Made by a program: the position numbers and the translations under genes
Notes under the pieces: model-generated
What the model was told of the DNA's origin: nothing
The model's input: the letters and a program-made list of their open reading frames with translations, nothing else
Database searches by the model: none
Assembly (NCBI GenBank): GCA_017481205.1
Contig: JAFUPN010000029.1
Coordinates: forward strand, 58,956-122,955
Direction of reading: 5' to 3'
DNA from: Clostridia bacterium
Lineage (GTDB): Bacteria; Bacillota; Clostridia; UMGS1810
Length of the DNA: 64,000 nucleotides
Shown here: positions 26,892 through 36,123 of the stretch, in pieces
How positions within the stretch are numbered: the first letter of the stretch is position 1
Layout: each line of letters begins with the position of its first letter

Positions 26892-28321
26892 TTGATATCC
26901 TTATCGCTTTCTTTAATTTTTATATCCTTAATAATCAGCTGCGAAAACATCGAATACATATACAAATCACTTTTATGCTCTCCTGCATTGGCAAGATTTG
27001 CATTGTCAAGATGAATTGTCACGGTTTTCCAGCTATTTGCTGCAGTTTTGTTAATACGCTGAATATTGTTGTTGAAATTTGCAAGATCGCTTAAAGTCTT
27101 TGCTGCACCGGTGTTGCTTACAACAATTGGCAGCATACCAAAATCATAGTATGTCATTTCGATATCAACACTTCCATTTTCTGTCATGATATAATCATCG
27201 TTTATATCCAGACAAAGCTTTGTCTTTTTGGGAACAATTATACACTCAGCTCCAAGGTGACTGCCTTTGTACGCATAGCAGTTTGTTCCGCTGTATGTTA
27301 TTGCCTCCACAAGGTCGTTGATTTTTAAACGCTCCTCTTCGGTTGCCTTTGAGGTTATATCCGATATATCCATCCAACCTATTCCCAGCGTGTTATCATC
27401 GTCAACCATCTGCCAGTTCACACTGCCCGCATCACGGCTTATACACGGATGAGGCTGGTAAGGATGATTCCAGTTAATCATTCTTATAACACAAAGCAAA
27501 TGAGACTGATAGGAATTGGCATCCACAACAACAATATGTCCTCCACTGGTATCGCCGGCAATCCAATTGTCATCCCCCGAAGGACTGCAGTGCCAATACG
27601 AATAATCTCCGTTGATATATTCTCTGTTATTACCAAATCTGTCTGTCCTTACAAGACCTGTCTGACCCAAAGGAGCTCCATTTGTAAATTTAACAAAATA
27701 CATATATTCACCGTTGGCGCCCCAGATTTCATGCCCCACAGGCTCTCCGGTTGTGCCGTCGGCAAGAGGCGCCTGTATGAACATATTGTACATCTCACCG
27801 GAGTCCCAATTGCCAAGCCACATTCTGTCAGGCATCATGGTATCTCCTTCATTGCAGAAAAACTGCAGTTCCGGGTAGCCGGGATTTATCTGGGAATGAT
27901 TTACACCCACAGACCTTGGATTGTCCTTGCGGAAATCCTTAAACATTTCTTCAAACTCACCTGTTTCCAGATTAAGTCTGCCGATGGCTCCCCTTGCATT
28001 AGAACCGGAATAATCTCCGGAAGCATATTTTTCATCATTTGTAACCGTTATTATTGAAAACGACTGATTTCCAACCTTTGTCTTTTTGTTTGTATTCCAG
28101 TCATATTTCCAAAGCTGACCGTTTTTGCCGTAATAAATCATATCATTCGGCAGCACAGTAGCATAAAGATGAATACCGTCACACTCTGCAATATCCAGCA
28201 TTCTCACTGTCTGATTAACAGTGTCGTATTCGTACATTGCATTGGTTACACGGCAGCCGAAAACAAATTTTGTTCCGTCATAATTCCAGTTATGAGACGA
28301 TACATAGGGCTTAAGAGCCAT
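26888..28321 (-). CDS. Oligogalacturonate-lyase-like propeller plus C-terminal beta-domain (3' part of a split gene)
   Basis: 477 aa. Residues 1-330 form a PL22-like propeller (NYDGTKFVFG, GVNHSQINPGYPE, FCNEGDTMMPDRMW, GHEIWG, HPYQPHPCIS). Residues about 360-475 form a beta-domain (MTYYDFGM, WKTVTIHLDNANL) matching one inside the upstream esterase (MITYYDFGPD, WSTVRLYIDDAD). No export signal is present. The first residues overlap the upstream gene in another frame; removing two bases from the TATAT run near 28339 joins both into one protein reading GRKYFYEFDGRMALKP. The lone propeller would otherwise be cytoplasmic. Confidence 0.75.
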   Translation of the reverse strand: MALKPYVSSHNWNYDGTKFVFGCRVTNAMYEYDTVNQTVRMLDIAECDGIHLYATVLPNDMIYYGKNGQLWKYDWNTNKKTKVGNQSFSIITVTNDEKYASGDYSGSNARGAIGRLNLETGEFEEMFKDFRKDNPRSVGVNHSQINPGYPELQFFCNEGDTMMPDRMWLGNWDSGEMYNMFIQAPLADGTTGEPVGHEIWGANGEYMYFVKFTNGAPLGQTGLVRTDRFGNNREYINGDYSYWHCSPSGDDNWIAGDTSGGHIVVVDANSYQSHLLCVIRMINWNHPYQPHPCISRDAGSVNWQMVDDDNTLGIGWMDISDITSKATEEERLKINDLVEAITYSGTNCYAYKGSHLGAECIIVPKKTKLCLDINDDYIMTENGSVDIEMTYYDFGMLPIVVSNTGAAKTLSDLANFNNNIQRINKTAANSWKTVTIHLDNANLANAGEHKSDLYMYSMFSQLIIKDIKIKESDKDIK

Positions 28322-30492
28322 TCTGCCGTCAAATTCATATAAAAATATTTTCTTCCGGTCGTTTTGTCCGTATAGGTCTTGGCGGGAAGCTTCACAGGAA
28401 TGTAATACTCGTATGCGGCAAGAGCCGGCAACCCTGTATTTTTGAGATCCTTTCCTGTAAACAAGCCTTTATCCAGCATTTCACCGATAGGTGCACGGTT
28501 TGTGTCGCTACGCTCAATCATTATCGCATTGTATGCCATGGCAACAAAATTATCTCTGATTACCGGATTGTCCTTGAAAATGACAAAATCCGTATTTATA
28601 ATCAAACCGCAATTTGCAGCAAGCTCGTATGCGTCGCTGTAGTCCTTACTGCCGGAAATGCGAAGATATTTCAAAAAATATGTCAGTGCACCGTTTACTG
28701 TTTCCGTGCTTTCCGGCTCAAATTTTTTGTCAGATGTCAAATCCACAATACCAAGCTTTTCGCCAAGCCCGACAATCTTTGCCTCATCTCCGCTGACATC
28801 GCTAAATGATGAAGCCGCATCAACGGCAGACAATTCCTTTTCGTATCCCAGAGCAACAAGGGTGGCTCTGAGAGCTTCTATTTTTGTAAGCTGTTCTGTC
28901 AGGTCATATTTTGTTCCGTCAGCAGCTTTTGAACTGTAAAGCCCCAATTTTTCCAGCCCGCCTGCCTGAACGGAGTTTACGACAGGCACATTTGATGTGG
29001 ATTTTTCTCTCTCCATAGCATCCACATTTACAATTTCAACCATTGCCCAGGCATTGTAGGTTCTTGTCCACAGGCTCATATCAGCTCCATATGCCTGCTT
29101 GCCCGAAAAATCCGCATCATCTATATACAGCCTTACTGTTGACCACCTGGGAGTAATACCGGGCTTGGTAATGGTTATACGCTTTCTGGTTCTTGATTCT
29201 TCATCAAGAGTCTCATCCTTACTGTTGTAGTCAAAATAGAAGTAGCCCACATCAGGACCGAAATCATAATATGTAATCATAACCAGAAATCTGCTATCTC
29301 CGGGCTGATAATAGGATTTGTCAAGATTCATATATGCCACATTGGAGGCATACATTTTTCTGGCATCCACACCGTCCAGAGTGACATTTTCGCTGTAAAG
29401 AGGATCGGAAGAAGCGGTTATGCCGCTTTCCATGCCGTCCTTAAAGCTCATGTGATTTGTCTGTGTTTTTTTACCGAATACAACATATGCATTATTTTTT
29501 CCGGGCTCTACAGAAAACTCTGTATCCGTGTTTTCTGAATTTTCCGTTTCATCATCCGCTGTGTCAGGCTTATCCATAGGAGTGGTATCAATACTTGTAT
29601 CAACAAGAGCATAAAGCTGACTCAATATCTCATCCCCTGCTTCGGCGCCCTTTTTTATTTCGTTTACAACTATTTTAGAAACCTCAACAGCACCCTTTTG
29701 GTTGATATGTGTAGTATCTGCCACACTTACGTCAGGAGGCAAATCAGGATATTCATCACGGCTTGCAAACATATATATTTCCTTTGCATGTTTCTCGCCC
29801 AGCTTTTCCACAAGAAACTTGTGCTGTTCTCCCACATCAAGTACAGGGATACCGTGGGCAGCGGCAACCTCCTTCATTGCCTTTCGGTGACCGTCAATAC
29901 CGTCGGAATTCAGCTTGCCGTCAGAAAACGATGTGAGCACATGTATTGAAGTCAAAAACACTATATTAAGCTTGTTTTCATCAGCAAAATCTATAAAACG
30001 CTCAAGATTTTTACGGTATGATGTATAATCGCCGTTATCATCGGGCTTATCCGGATCGGTGGGGACTCCTTCTCTTCCGTTGTTGTAGTCATTGTGACCG
30101 AACTGAACAAAAAGCCAGTCGCCTTTTGACGAATTCTTTTTAATATCCCCCATTCTTGTATCATATACCTTTGCCGGTGCATCCCAATTGTTAAGAAATG
30201 ACCTGGTGCTTTTTCCGCCCTTTGCCATATTAACAATCTTTACATTCTTCTTAAAAAACTTGCCTATTTCCATTCCCCAGCCTTCTCTGGGAAAATAATT
30301 GTCACTGAGATTTTCACAGGTAGAATCCCCCGCAAGAAAAATCTTTGCATTTTTTCCGGACAATGTACTTATATATTCCCGTTTGGTTTCGCCTTCATCG
30401 GCAAGACACACCATCAAAAATGATTGCAGAATCAAAACCGATGTAAGTACAAAACTGATTTTCTTTTTGAAATTTTTTAGCGTCATTTTCAT
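28246..30492 (-). CDS. Exported SGNH acetylesterase with beta-domain and SLH-like region (5' part of a split gene)
   Basis: 748 aa with a signal peptide. Residues about 45-285 form a rhamnogalacturonan-acetylesterase-like SGNH domain: FLAGDSTCEN (Ser), NMAKGGKSTRSF, VQFGHNDYN and ADTTHINQKG (Asp/His). A beta-domain follows (about 330-500), then a divergent SLH-like region (about 515-690). The last ~25 residues (NLTAEWLLSPMY...) come from a shifted frame and are probably spurious. The natural product would continue into the propeller encoded just downstream, giving one surface protein that deacetylates and cleaves pectic oligosaccharides. It is the first gene of the leftward operon. Confidence 0.82.
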   Translation of the reverse strand: MKMTLKNFKKKISFVLTSVLILQSFLMVCLADEGETKREYISTLSGKNAKIFLAGDSTCENLSDNYFPREGWGMEIGKFFKKNVKIVNMAKGGKSTRSFLNNWDAPAKVYDTRMGDIKKNSSKGDWLFVQFGHNDYNNGREGVPTDPDKPDDNGDYTSYRKNLERFIDFADENKLNIVFLTSIHVLTSFSDGKLNSDGIDGHRKAMKEVAAAHGIPVLDVGEQHKFLVEKLGEKHAKEIYMFASRDEYPDLPPDVSVADTTHINQKGAVEVSKIVVNEIKKGAEAGDEILSQLYALVDTSIDTTPMDKPDTADDETENSENTDTEFSVEPGKNNAYVVFGKKTQTNHMSFKDGMESGITASSDPLYSENVTLDGVDARKMYASNVAYMNLDKSYYQPGDSRFLVMITYYDFGPDVGYFYFDYNSKDETLDEESRTRKRITITKPGITPRWSTVRLYIDDADFSGKQAYGADMSLWTRTYNAWAMVEIVNVDAMEREKSTSNVPVVNSVQAGGLEKLGLYSSKAADGTKYDLTEQLTKIEALRATLVALGYEKELSAVDAASSFSDVSGDEAKIVGLGEKLGIVDLTSDKKFEPESTETVNGALTYFLKYLRISGSKDYSDAYELAANCGLIINTDFVIFKDNPVIRDNFVAMAYNAIMIERSDTNRAPIGEMLDKGLFTGKDLKNTGLPALAAYEYYIPVKLPAKTYTDKTTGRKYFYMNLTAEWLLSPMYRLITGIMTEQNLFSAAV

Positions 30493-30690
30493 ATAATCAT
30501 CCTTTCCTGAAACAATTTTAGCATAGAAAAAAACCTATTAAAAGTGCCAAAATCTTAAAATGAATTACAAATCCTTAAAATTTGGGTTTTTTTAATTTTT
30601 TTATAAAAATAACCATTGTTTTTTTCTGTATTTTAATGTATTATTTTATTATCAATAATTTTGTACAATAAAAAGAAAGGCGGTAGCGAT
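30493..30690. promoter_or_regulatory. Divergent control region with direct repeats (candidate AraC operators)
   Basis: A very A/T-rich intergenic stretch. A near-identical motif, AAATCTTAAAA / AAATCCTTAAAA, occurs at about 30550-30560 and 30569-30580, one in each of two successive helical turns, the usual arrangement for AraC-family sites. Leftward, an extended -10 (TGCTAAAAT) lies just upstream of the esterase gene. Rightward, TTGTTT (30616-30621), 17 bases, TATTAT (30639-30644) could drive the sensor gene. Confidence 0.5.
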
Positions 30691-32955
30691 GTGAAATTAG
30701 GCAGTAAATTTGAAAAGCTTTTTTCAAAGAAAATATTTTTATCATTTATTATTTCATATTTAATTATTGCCACAATTCCGTTTTCTGCACTCTTGTACAG
30801 CTATTTTACGGCGGAGAGTAACCTGAAAGAACAGATAAGCTATTCCATTGACGAAAATCTGGATATATGTCTGAATACCATTGACGAACGTATATCCTCC
30901 CTTTCCATTATAGCAAGAAATATTCAGAATTCAGAGCAAATCAACAATATTATATCCAACCTAAGCGATACTCCATGGGAATACACCAACATGAAGCTGT
31001 CGGATACTCTTTTAGTAGAAGCAAAAAAATACTGTGATACAACCTACTGCTACTTCCCCGAAAAGAATTACTTTGTATCCACATCCTATACCGCATACCC
31101 CGATGAATTTTTTAATATGTTTTACAAATTCGGATCTGATGAGGAAAGAAAAAATTTTGAAAATGCACTCAGAATGAATTCCTATTGCCGCCACATTGTA
31201 ACAGAGGACTCAAACGGAGAAAAATATATAGACCTTCTGTACAGTGTGCCTCTTATGAATATCGACTCCAATATCAGCTTCAATATAGGCTTCAGGATAT
31301 CATACAAAACCATTATCAGCGACATAAAAAAATATACCGATATACGTGATAAAAACATATATTTTCTTGACAGAACAAATCAACTTGTGTTCAGCGCAAC
31401 AAGCTTTGATTATGCAGGAACTCCGGACTCCGACAGCTATATCCCGGATACGATATCCGCTTTTGACGGAAATATACATTTTGCCAAGGCATTTTCAAGC
31501 AATAACTGGATGATGATTACCGTAATTCAGAACAACTCCATTATACGTAGCATCGCCCATATAAGATATGTAACCATTTTTATAATGATTATCTGCCTGT
31601 TTTTATCGGCTTTTCTGACAAAAATATTTTCTACAACAAATTACCGTCCCATAAAACTGCTGCTGTCGTCGGCTGACAGCGGAGATTCCTGTACAAGCGA
31701 CTACGAAAAGCTGGAAGAAGTGCTCCTCAGCATACAAAATCAGAAACGGTCAATGCATCAACTGAATATAGATAAGGAACGCATGGAATATCATCAGTTT
31801 CTTACTGCACTGGTTTCAGGAAACACAGAAAAATACAGCCCGCTGGAAAAATTTCTTGACAAATATAATGTATCATTCAAATCCAAGTTTTTTTCCGTAG
31901 TTGTATTTTTCATTAAAAATCCCGGAGATTTGTTTAATGACTGCAGCAGCAATTCAGATGTTTACAAAAATACAGAAACAATTTCTTTTATTATAAAAAA
32001 TGTTTTTGAAGAATTGATTAACGAAAATATGAACGGCTATGTTTTTGAATACAACGGACTTATCTCGTCAATTGTAAACATTCCCGAAAACAAGCTTAAT
32101 GTATGGAAAAATGAATTATCAGATATACTCAGCAAAGCAAATACCTTCATGTCAAAGAATTTTAATTTTTCTTTTGTTGCAGGTATCAGCAATCTGCACA
32201 CCGGTATTCCGGAGCTGAGCTCTGCTTTCACAGAAGCAAACAGTATATTCGACTACCATTCGAGAATGGCAAATGTATCTCATATCACCTATAGTGAGAC
32301 CCTGCAGAGGAATGCAGACGACAACAGCAAACAGCTTTCAGAGGCAATATGCTCAGGTGACTTTGAGATGGCAAATGCTCTGGAAGAAAATTCTTTGTCT
32401 TCTGCCCGAAACGACGCTGCCCAGTTCCAGCTGCAAAAAAGCAAAATTATCCTGACAATACTGAATACACTTCACAGCAACAATATAAGCGAAAGCCGGA
32501 TTCTTAATCAGATATTTATTGAAAGTAAAAATATACTCAATGACGAAAGCTGTAGCAACACGGAAATATATGAAATATTGAAAAAAGTCTGTGACCTGTT
32601 CAAACCGACAGACAAGGATTCACAAAATGGTACCACTTCAAAAATTGCAGGTATGATTAAAGAATATATCGACAACAACTATACCGACAGCGACCTGAAT
32701 GTTTCGATGGTGGGATATCATTTTGACATGAGCCCATATTATCTTTCTTCTATATTCAAAAAAGCTGAGGGAATAAGCATTCTGGAATATATATCAAAAG
32801 TGAGAGTCAACTCTTCCATAGATATGCTTATGAAAGGTGCCACTCTGGCAGAAATCGCCAAAGAAACTGGCTTTAACAGTACCCACACATATATGCGCCA
32901 ATTCAACAATTTAATGGGCTGCACACCAAAGCAGTATATAAACAGCCATCAATAA
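30691..32955 (+). CDS. Membrane-bound AraC-family transcriptional regulator with extracellular sensor
   Basis: 754 aa from a GTG at 30691, chosen because AAAGGCGG lies 7 bases upstream; a TTG at 30661 has no such site. Two transmembrane helices (about 15-40 and 290-312) bracket an extracellular Cache-like sensor of ~250 residues. A cytoplasmic linker leads to two helix-turn-helix motifs at the C-terminus (VSMVGYHFDMSPYYLSSIFK, LAEIAKETGFNSTHTYMRQF). Such regulators sense sugars or cell-wall pieces outside and activate adjacent polysaccharide genes. Its position opposite the surface operon makes that operon the likely target. Confidence 0.88.
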   Translation: MKLGSKFEKLFSKKIFLSFIISYLIIATIPFSALLYSYFTAESNLKEQISYSIDENLDICLNTIDERISSLSIIARNIQNSEQINNIISNLSDTPWEYTNMKLSDTLLVEAKKYCDTTYCYFPEKNYFVSTSYTAYPDEFFNMFYKFGSDEERKNFENALRMNSYCRHIVTEDSNGEKYIDLLYSVPLMNIDSNISFNIGFRISYKTIISDIKKYTDIRDKNIYFLDRTNQLVFSATSFDYAGTPDSDSYIPDTISAFDGNIHFAKAFSSNNWMMITVIQNNSIIRSIAHIRYVTIFIMIICLFLSAFLTKIFSTTNYRPIKLLLSSADSGDSCTSDYEKLEEVLLSIQNQKRSMHQLNIDKERMEYHQFLTALVSGNTEKYSPLEKFLDKYNVSFKSKFFSVVVFFIKNPGDLFNDCSSNSDVYKNTETISFIIKNVFEELINENMNGYVFEYNGLISSIVNIPENKLNVWKNELSDILSKANTFMSKNFNFSFVAGISNLHTGIPELSSAFTEANSIFDYHSRMANVSHITYSETLQRNADDNSKQLSEAICSGDFEMANALEENSLSSARNDAAQFQLQKSKIILTILNTLHSNNISESRILNQIFIESKNILNDESCSNTEIYEILKKVCDLFKPTDKDSQNGTTSKIAGMIKEYIDNNYTDSDLNVSMVGYHFDMSPYYLSSIFKKAEGISILEYISKVRVNSSIDMLMKGATLAEIAKETGFNSTHTYMRQFNNLMGCTPKQYINSHQ

Positions 32956-33026
32956 GCCAATGCTTTTGTCAAATACCAAATCTATAACAGTATTACTTTC
33001 CTAAGGAAGGCGGAATAACCGCTTTG

Positions 33027-33055
33027 TTGACAAATTGTACCGTCACTGCTATAAT
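33027..33055 (+). promoter_or_regulatory. Consensus sigma-A promoter
   Basis: TTGACA (33027-33032), 17-base spacer ending in TGC, TATAAT (33050-33055): perfect -35, -10 and extended -10 elements ahead of the acetylesterase gene. A palindrome (TTCCTAAGGAA, 32998-33008) and a short hairpin (33006-33023) lie immediately upstream and could be operator or terminator. Confidence 0.8.
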
Positions 33056-33087
33056 TATTAAAGAAAATTTTGTAAAGGAGACCAATT

Positions 33088-34626
33088 ATGGAGCTTGCAC
33101 CTATTTTTACAGATTCTATGGTTATTCAGCGGGATTTGCCCATAAAGGTTTTCGGCACAGGCGATGGTACTGCCAAAGTCAGCTTTATGGGAGAGACAGT
33201 ATCTGCCACAGCTGAAAACGGCAAATGGTGTGCCACCCTTTCGCCGAGACCCTTTGGAGGTCCATATACCATGTCAATAAATCTCGGCGGAGAGGAATTT
33301 GCTATCAATGATATTATGATTGGTGATGTATTTATCGCCGGGGGTCAGTCAAATATGGAAATGCCCCTTTTCAAAACCGAATACGGATTTGAGGAGGCTA
33401 AGTACTGCAAAAATGATAATATAAGATATTTTACCGTTGCCCGGAGATATAAGCCCGGTACAGATAATCATGCATGGCATTTTGTGGATATGTATACCTG
33501 TGATACCCCTTGGCAGAAATGCTGCGAGGAATCCTCAATTAACTTTACGGCAATAGGTCATTATTTTGCAAAGTATATTCATGCGGAAACAAATGTGCCG
33601 GTAGGTATAATATCCTGCAACTGGGGCGGCAGAAAAATAGAAGCATTTACAGCCAAAGAATATCTTTACAGCAACCCCGTAACAGAACGCCTTATCAAAG
33701 AATTTGACGAGCACAACAGCAGTCTTGATATGGAGCAATACGAAATCAAATATACCAAATTTCTTGAAGATATAAAAAAATATGTAACCGAAATAAAATT
33801 AAATCACATGGAGTACACGCGTAATGTTGGCTTATGCCCTGCGGTTCTGAAAAGCGGAAGCAACGATATGCCTTATCCCGAGTACGGTCCGTATGACAGC
33901 GTTTCACCGTCTACTCTGTGGGAATCAATGTTTTCCACGATAGTACCCTACGGAGTCAGGGCGTTTTTGTGGTATCAGGGAGAATCAAACGGAACTGAGC
34001 CTGATTACACCTCAAAATATCTCGCTCTCCTTGAATGTCTGAGAGATAACTTTGAGTGTGACATGGATGCTTACGCAGTGGAGCTGGCTCCGTGGCTCGG
34101 CAGTATTAATGCATGTATCAGGCAGTCAGAGAATATCCTTGTTGAAGGCGGAAACTGGGCATTCCTGCGCGAACAGCAGCAGCTCGCCACCGAAACCGGC
34201 AAAAAGAATTATCTTGTCACAACTCAGGAGCTGGGTGATATGTACGATATCCACCCCAAGAATAAAAAAGACGTGGCATACAGACTTGCCCTTAAAGTGC
34301 TTAAATATACATACGGAATGGATATCAAGGCGGACCAGCCTGTATTCAGGTCGGCTGAATTTGCCGGAGGCAAGGCATATATAACACTTGACCATGCGGA
34401 CGGTCTCTTCGGTAATGTCAACGAGGTTCTTATGTATATTGCCGGCAAGGACAGAGTGCCTCACAGAGCCAAGGTGGAAATTCTCCCGGACAACAGGCTC
34501 TGCGTATACAGCGATGCCGTGCCTGAGCCTGTGCTGGTGCGATATGCATTCTGTATGCACTACTTCGGTATGCATCTTTATAACGATGCAGGTCTGCCGC
34601 TGGCACCCTTCAGAACAGATAAATAA
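33088..34626 (+). CDS. Sialate O-acetylesterase-type SGNH hydrolase, cytoplasmic
   Basis: 512 aa behind AAAGGAG. The family (DUF303/SASA) removes acetyl groups from sugars such as sialic acid or acetylated plant oligosaccharides. It has an N-terminal beta-domain (about 1-80), the nucleophile block GGQSNMEMPL (about 86), LWYQGESNG (about 295) and ELGDMYDIHPKNK, giving the Asp/His pair (about 381-386). No signal peptide is present, so it acts on imported sugars. It follows the AraC sensor gene but has its own strong promoter. Confidence 0.87.
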   Translation: MELAPIFTDSMVIQRDLPIKVFGTGDGTAKVSFMGETVSATAENGKWCATLSPRPFGGPYTMSINLGGEEFAINDIMIGDVFIAGGQSNMEMPLFKTEYGFEEAKYCKNDNIRYFTVARRYKPGTDNHAWHFVDMYTCDTPWQKCCEESSINFTAIGHYFAKYIHAETNVPVGIISCNWGGRKIEAFTAKEYLYSNPVTERLIKEFDEHNSSLDMEQYEIKYTKFLEDIKKYVTEIKLNHMEYTRNVGLCPAVLKSGSNDMPYPEYGPYDSVSPSTLWESMFSTIVPYGVRAFLWYQGESNGTEPDYTSKYLALLECLRDNFECDMDAYAVELAPWLGSINACIRQSENILVEGGNWAFLREQQQLATETGKKNYLVTTQELGDMYDIHPKNKKDVAYRLALKVLKYTYGMDIKADQPVFRSAEFAGGKAYITLDHADGLFGNVNEVLMYIAGKDRVPHRAKVEILPDNRLCVYSDAVPEPVLVRYAFCMHYFGMHLYNDAGLPLAPFRTDK

Positions 34627-34632
34627 ATTTCG

Positions 34633-34664
34633 GTTTAGCGGGCTGACAAAACATCCCGCTAAAC
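34633..34664. terminator. Bidirectional terminator
   Basis: A perfect 10-bp stem (34633-34642 with 34655-34664), 12-base loop and T-rich flank, between the convergent acetylesterase and MnmM genes. Confidence 0.8.
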
Positions 34665-34670
34665 TAAATT

Positions 34671-35222
34671 TTATTTCTTTTGAATAACACATACCATAGG
34701 CGGATTTTTAGGTCGGCTTATGTAGTCAAAGAGCAGCACATTAAATCTCTTGTAATCAATACCTCTGATGTATTCAACAACACCGTCACATTCTTCAAAA
34801 CCGCTGTCGCCGCCCCGGTATATAACGGTTATCACCGTCCCGCCGGGAGCGAGCAGCTTCATTGCCTTCTCCAGTGCGGAAACTGTTGTTTCATATTTTG
34901 TGCTGATGTTGTGGTCGCCGCCGGGCAGATAGCCCAGATTGAATATGACAGCGCTTACCTCTCCTATTATATACTTATCCATGTCTGCATGTGAATGATT
35001 TAAAAATATCACGTTGCTGTATTTATAATTCTGTTTTTTTGCAGCCTCAATCGCCTGCTCCTGAATGTCAAAACCATACACCAAGCCATTTTCGCCCACA
35101 GCATTGCTGAGCTTGAGAGTATCGTTTCCGTTGCCCACGGTTGCGTCAACAACGGTGTCACCTTGCTTTATTACTTCATTAATATAAAATTCACATATGT
35201 CTGACGGATTGTTAAATATCAT
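34671..35222 (-). CDS. mnmM: tRNA (mnm5s2U34) methyltransferase-like protein (YtqB/MnmM)
   Basis: 183 aa. A class I SAM-dependent methyltransferase with VDATVGNGNDTLKLS (SAM loop), FDIQEQAI and the family signature FNLGYLPGGDHNIST (about 94-108). In Gram-positive bacteria lacking bifunctional MnmC, YtqB completes 5-methylaminomethyl-2-thiouridine at the tRNA wobble position. Length and signature match. It is a housekeeping gene among carbohydrate genes, just left of a MITE copy. Confidence 0.85.
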   Translation of the reverse strand: MIFNNPSDICEFYINEVIKQGDTVVDATVGNGNDTLKLSNAVGENGLVYGFDIQEQAIEAAKKQNYKYSNVIFLNHSHADMDKYIIGEVSAVIFNLGYLPGGDHNISTKYETTVSALEKAMKLLAPGGTVITVIYRGGDSGFEECDGVVEYIRGIDYKRFNVLLFDYISRPKNPPMVCVIQKK

Positions 35223-35255
35223 ACTACTTCCTCTGTATCAAAAAAATCAAATAGT

Positions 35256-35526
35256 TAGCTAAAAGAAAATAATCCGAACCCGCCTTAAACAGCGCAATTT
35301 CGTCATCTTTCGGTTTGTCATCTTCGCAAGGCGTCAGCCTTGCTTCATCTTCCGCACTAAAATCTGCCTGAAATTTCATCTGTTTAAGGTCAGAGAATTT
35401 TCAATGTGAGGATTTTTGGTTAGGCAAAAACGCAGGTAATCCTTGGCGGATTACCGAGTATTTTAACACAGCGAAAGCAAAAATCCACCTTTGAAAATCG
35501 TGGTTCGGATTATTATCTTTCGGCTA
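35256..35526. mobile_element. MITE-like element, copy B (TA-flanked)
   Basis: A 271-bp relative of copy A at 15625-15834: same terminal inverted repeats (left GCTAAAAGAAAATAATCCGA, right ...ATTATCTTTCGGC), TA at both ends, same internal CCTTAAACAG/CTGTTTAAGG pair. It holds about 60 extra bases in the left half. No transposase is encoded. Its right end overlaps the 3' end of the YhcH-like gene and provides its last codons and stop. Confidence 0.72.
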
Positions 35527-35968
35527 CCTTCACAACAATTTTTTTCACTTGCTCCTGCTTGCCGTTAAAAGCCATTGAAGGCTTGTGTATGTCATGAGGG
35601 AAGAAAATTGCATATTCTCCGCTCTGCACAACACCTTTTACAGCAGTATCACAGTTTTCAAAGAACTCCAGGTCCCTTGCCTCATCATAGGCAGTTTTGG
35701 AAACAACCTTTGAAGCATCGGTCACATCCATAGCCTCAGTGCCGGAAACCATATACTGAATATCAATATATTTTCTGTGTCCCTCAAAGCTGCAATCATG
35801 CTCCGGCTTGGTTGTATACTCCTGAACCATGGCATAAACATTGCTGCCGTCTATTTCGTATTTGCCAACAGGCAGATTTCCGCTGTTTTTCAGAAATTCA
35901 AATGCCTTTTCAAAACCACTGTTTACTTCATAATACAAGCTGCAATTTTCTAAAGTATCAAAAATCAT
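35513..35968 (-). CDS. YhcH/YjgK/YiaL family protein (EbgC-like)
   Basis: 151 aa, a normal family length. These small cupin-like proteins sit in sugar-acid and sialic acid operons and may assist sugar isomerisation; the reaction is not settled. Conserved parts are EGHRKYIDIQYMVSG, FFENCD, GEYAIFFPHDIHKPS and VKKIVVKV. The final residues AER and the TAA stop lie inside the terminal repeat of MITE copy B, so the element replaced the original end without removing the fold. The gene has its own promoter. Confidence 0.85.
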   Translation of the reverse strand: MIFDTLENCSLYYEVNSGFEKAFEFLKNSGNLPVGKYEIDGSNVYAMVQEYTTKPEHDCSFEGHRKYIDIQYMVSGTEAMDVTDASKVVSKTAYDEARDLEFFENCDTAVKGVVQSGEYAIFFPHDIHKPSMAFNGKQEQVKKIVVKVAER

Positions 35969-35999
35969 TTTTCCATTCTCCTTGTATTTATAGTTTTTT

Positions 36000-36027
36000 A
36001 TTATAAGACCATTTAAAATAATTTCAA
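36000..36027 (-). promoter_or_regulatory. Promoter of the YhcH-like gene
   Basis: Minus strand: TTGAAA (36022-36027), 16-base spacer, TATAAT (36000-36005), about 30 bases before the start codon; AAGGAGAA is the ribosome site. Confidence 0.6.
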
Positions 36028-36123
36028 AAATAGTTATGTATGATTATTCTATCACAAATAGTGGCAGAAAACAATATAAAAGCCAAAATTATCTGTTCAT
36101 TCCTTTCGGATGACCAAAACCAT

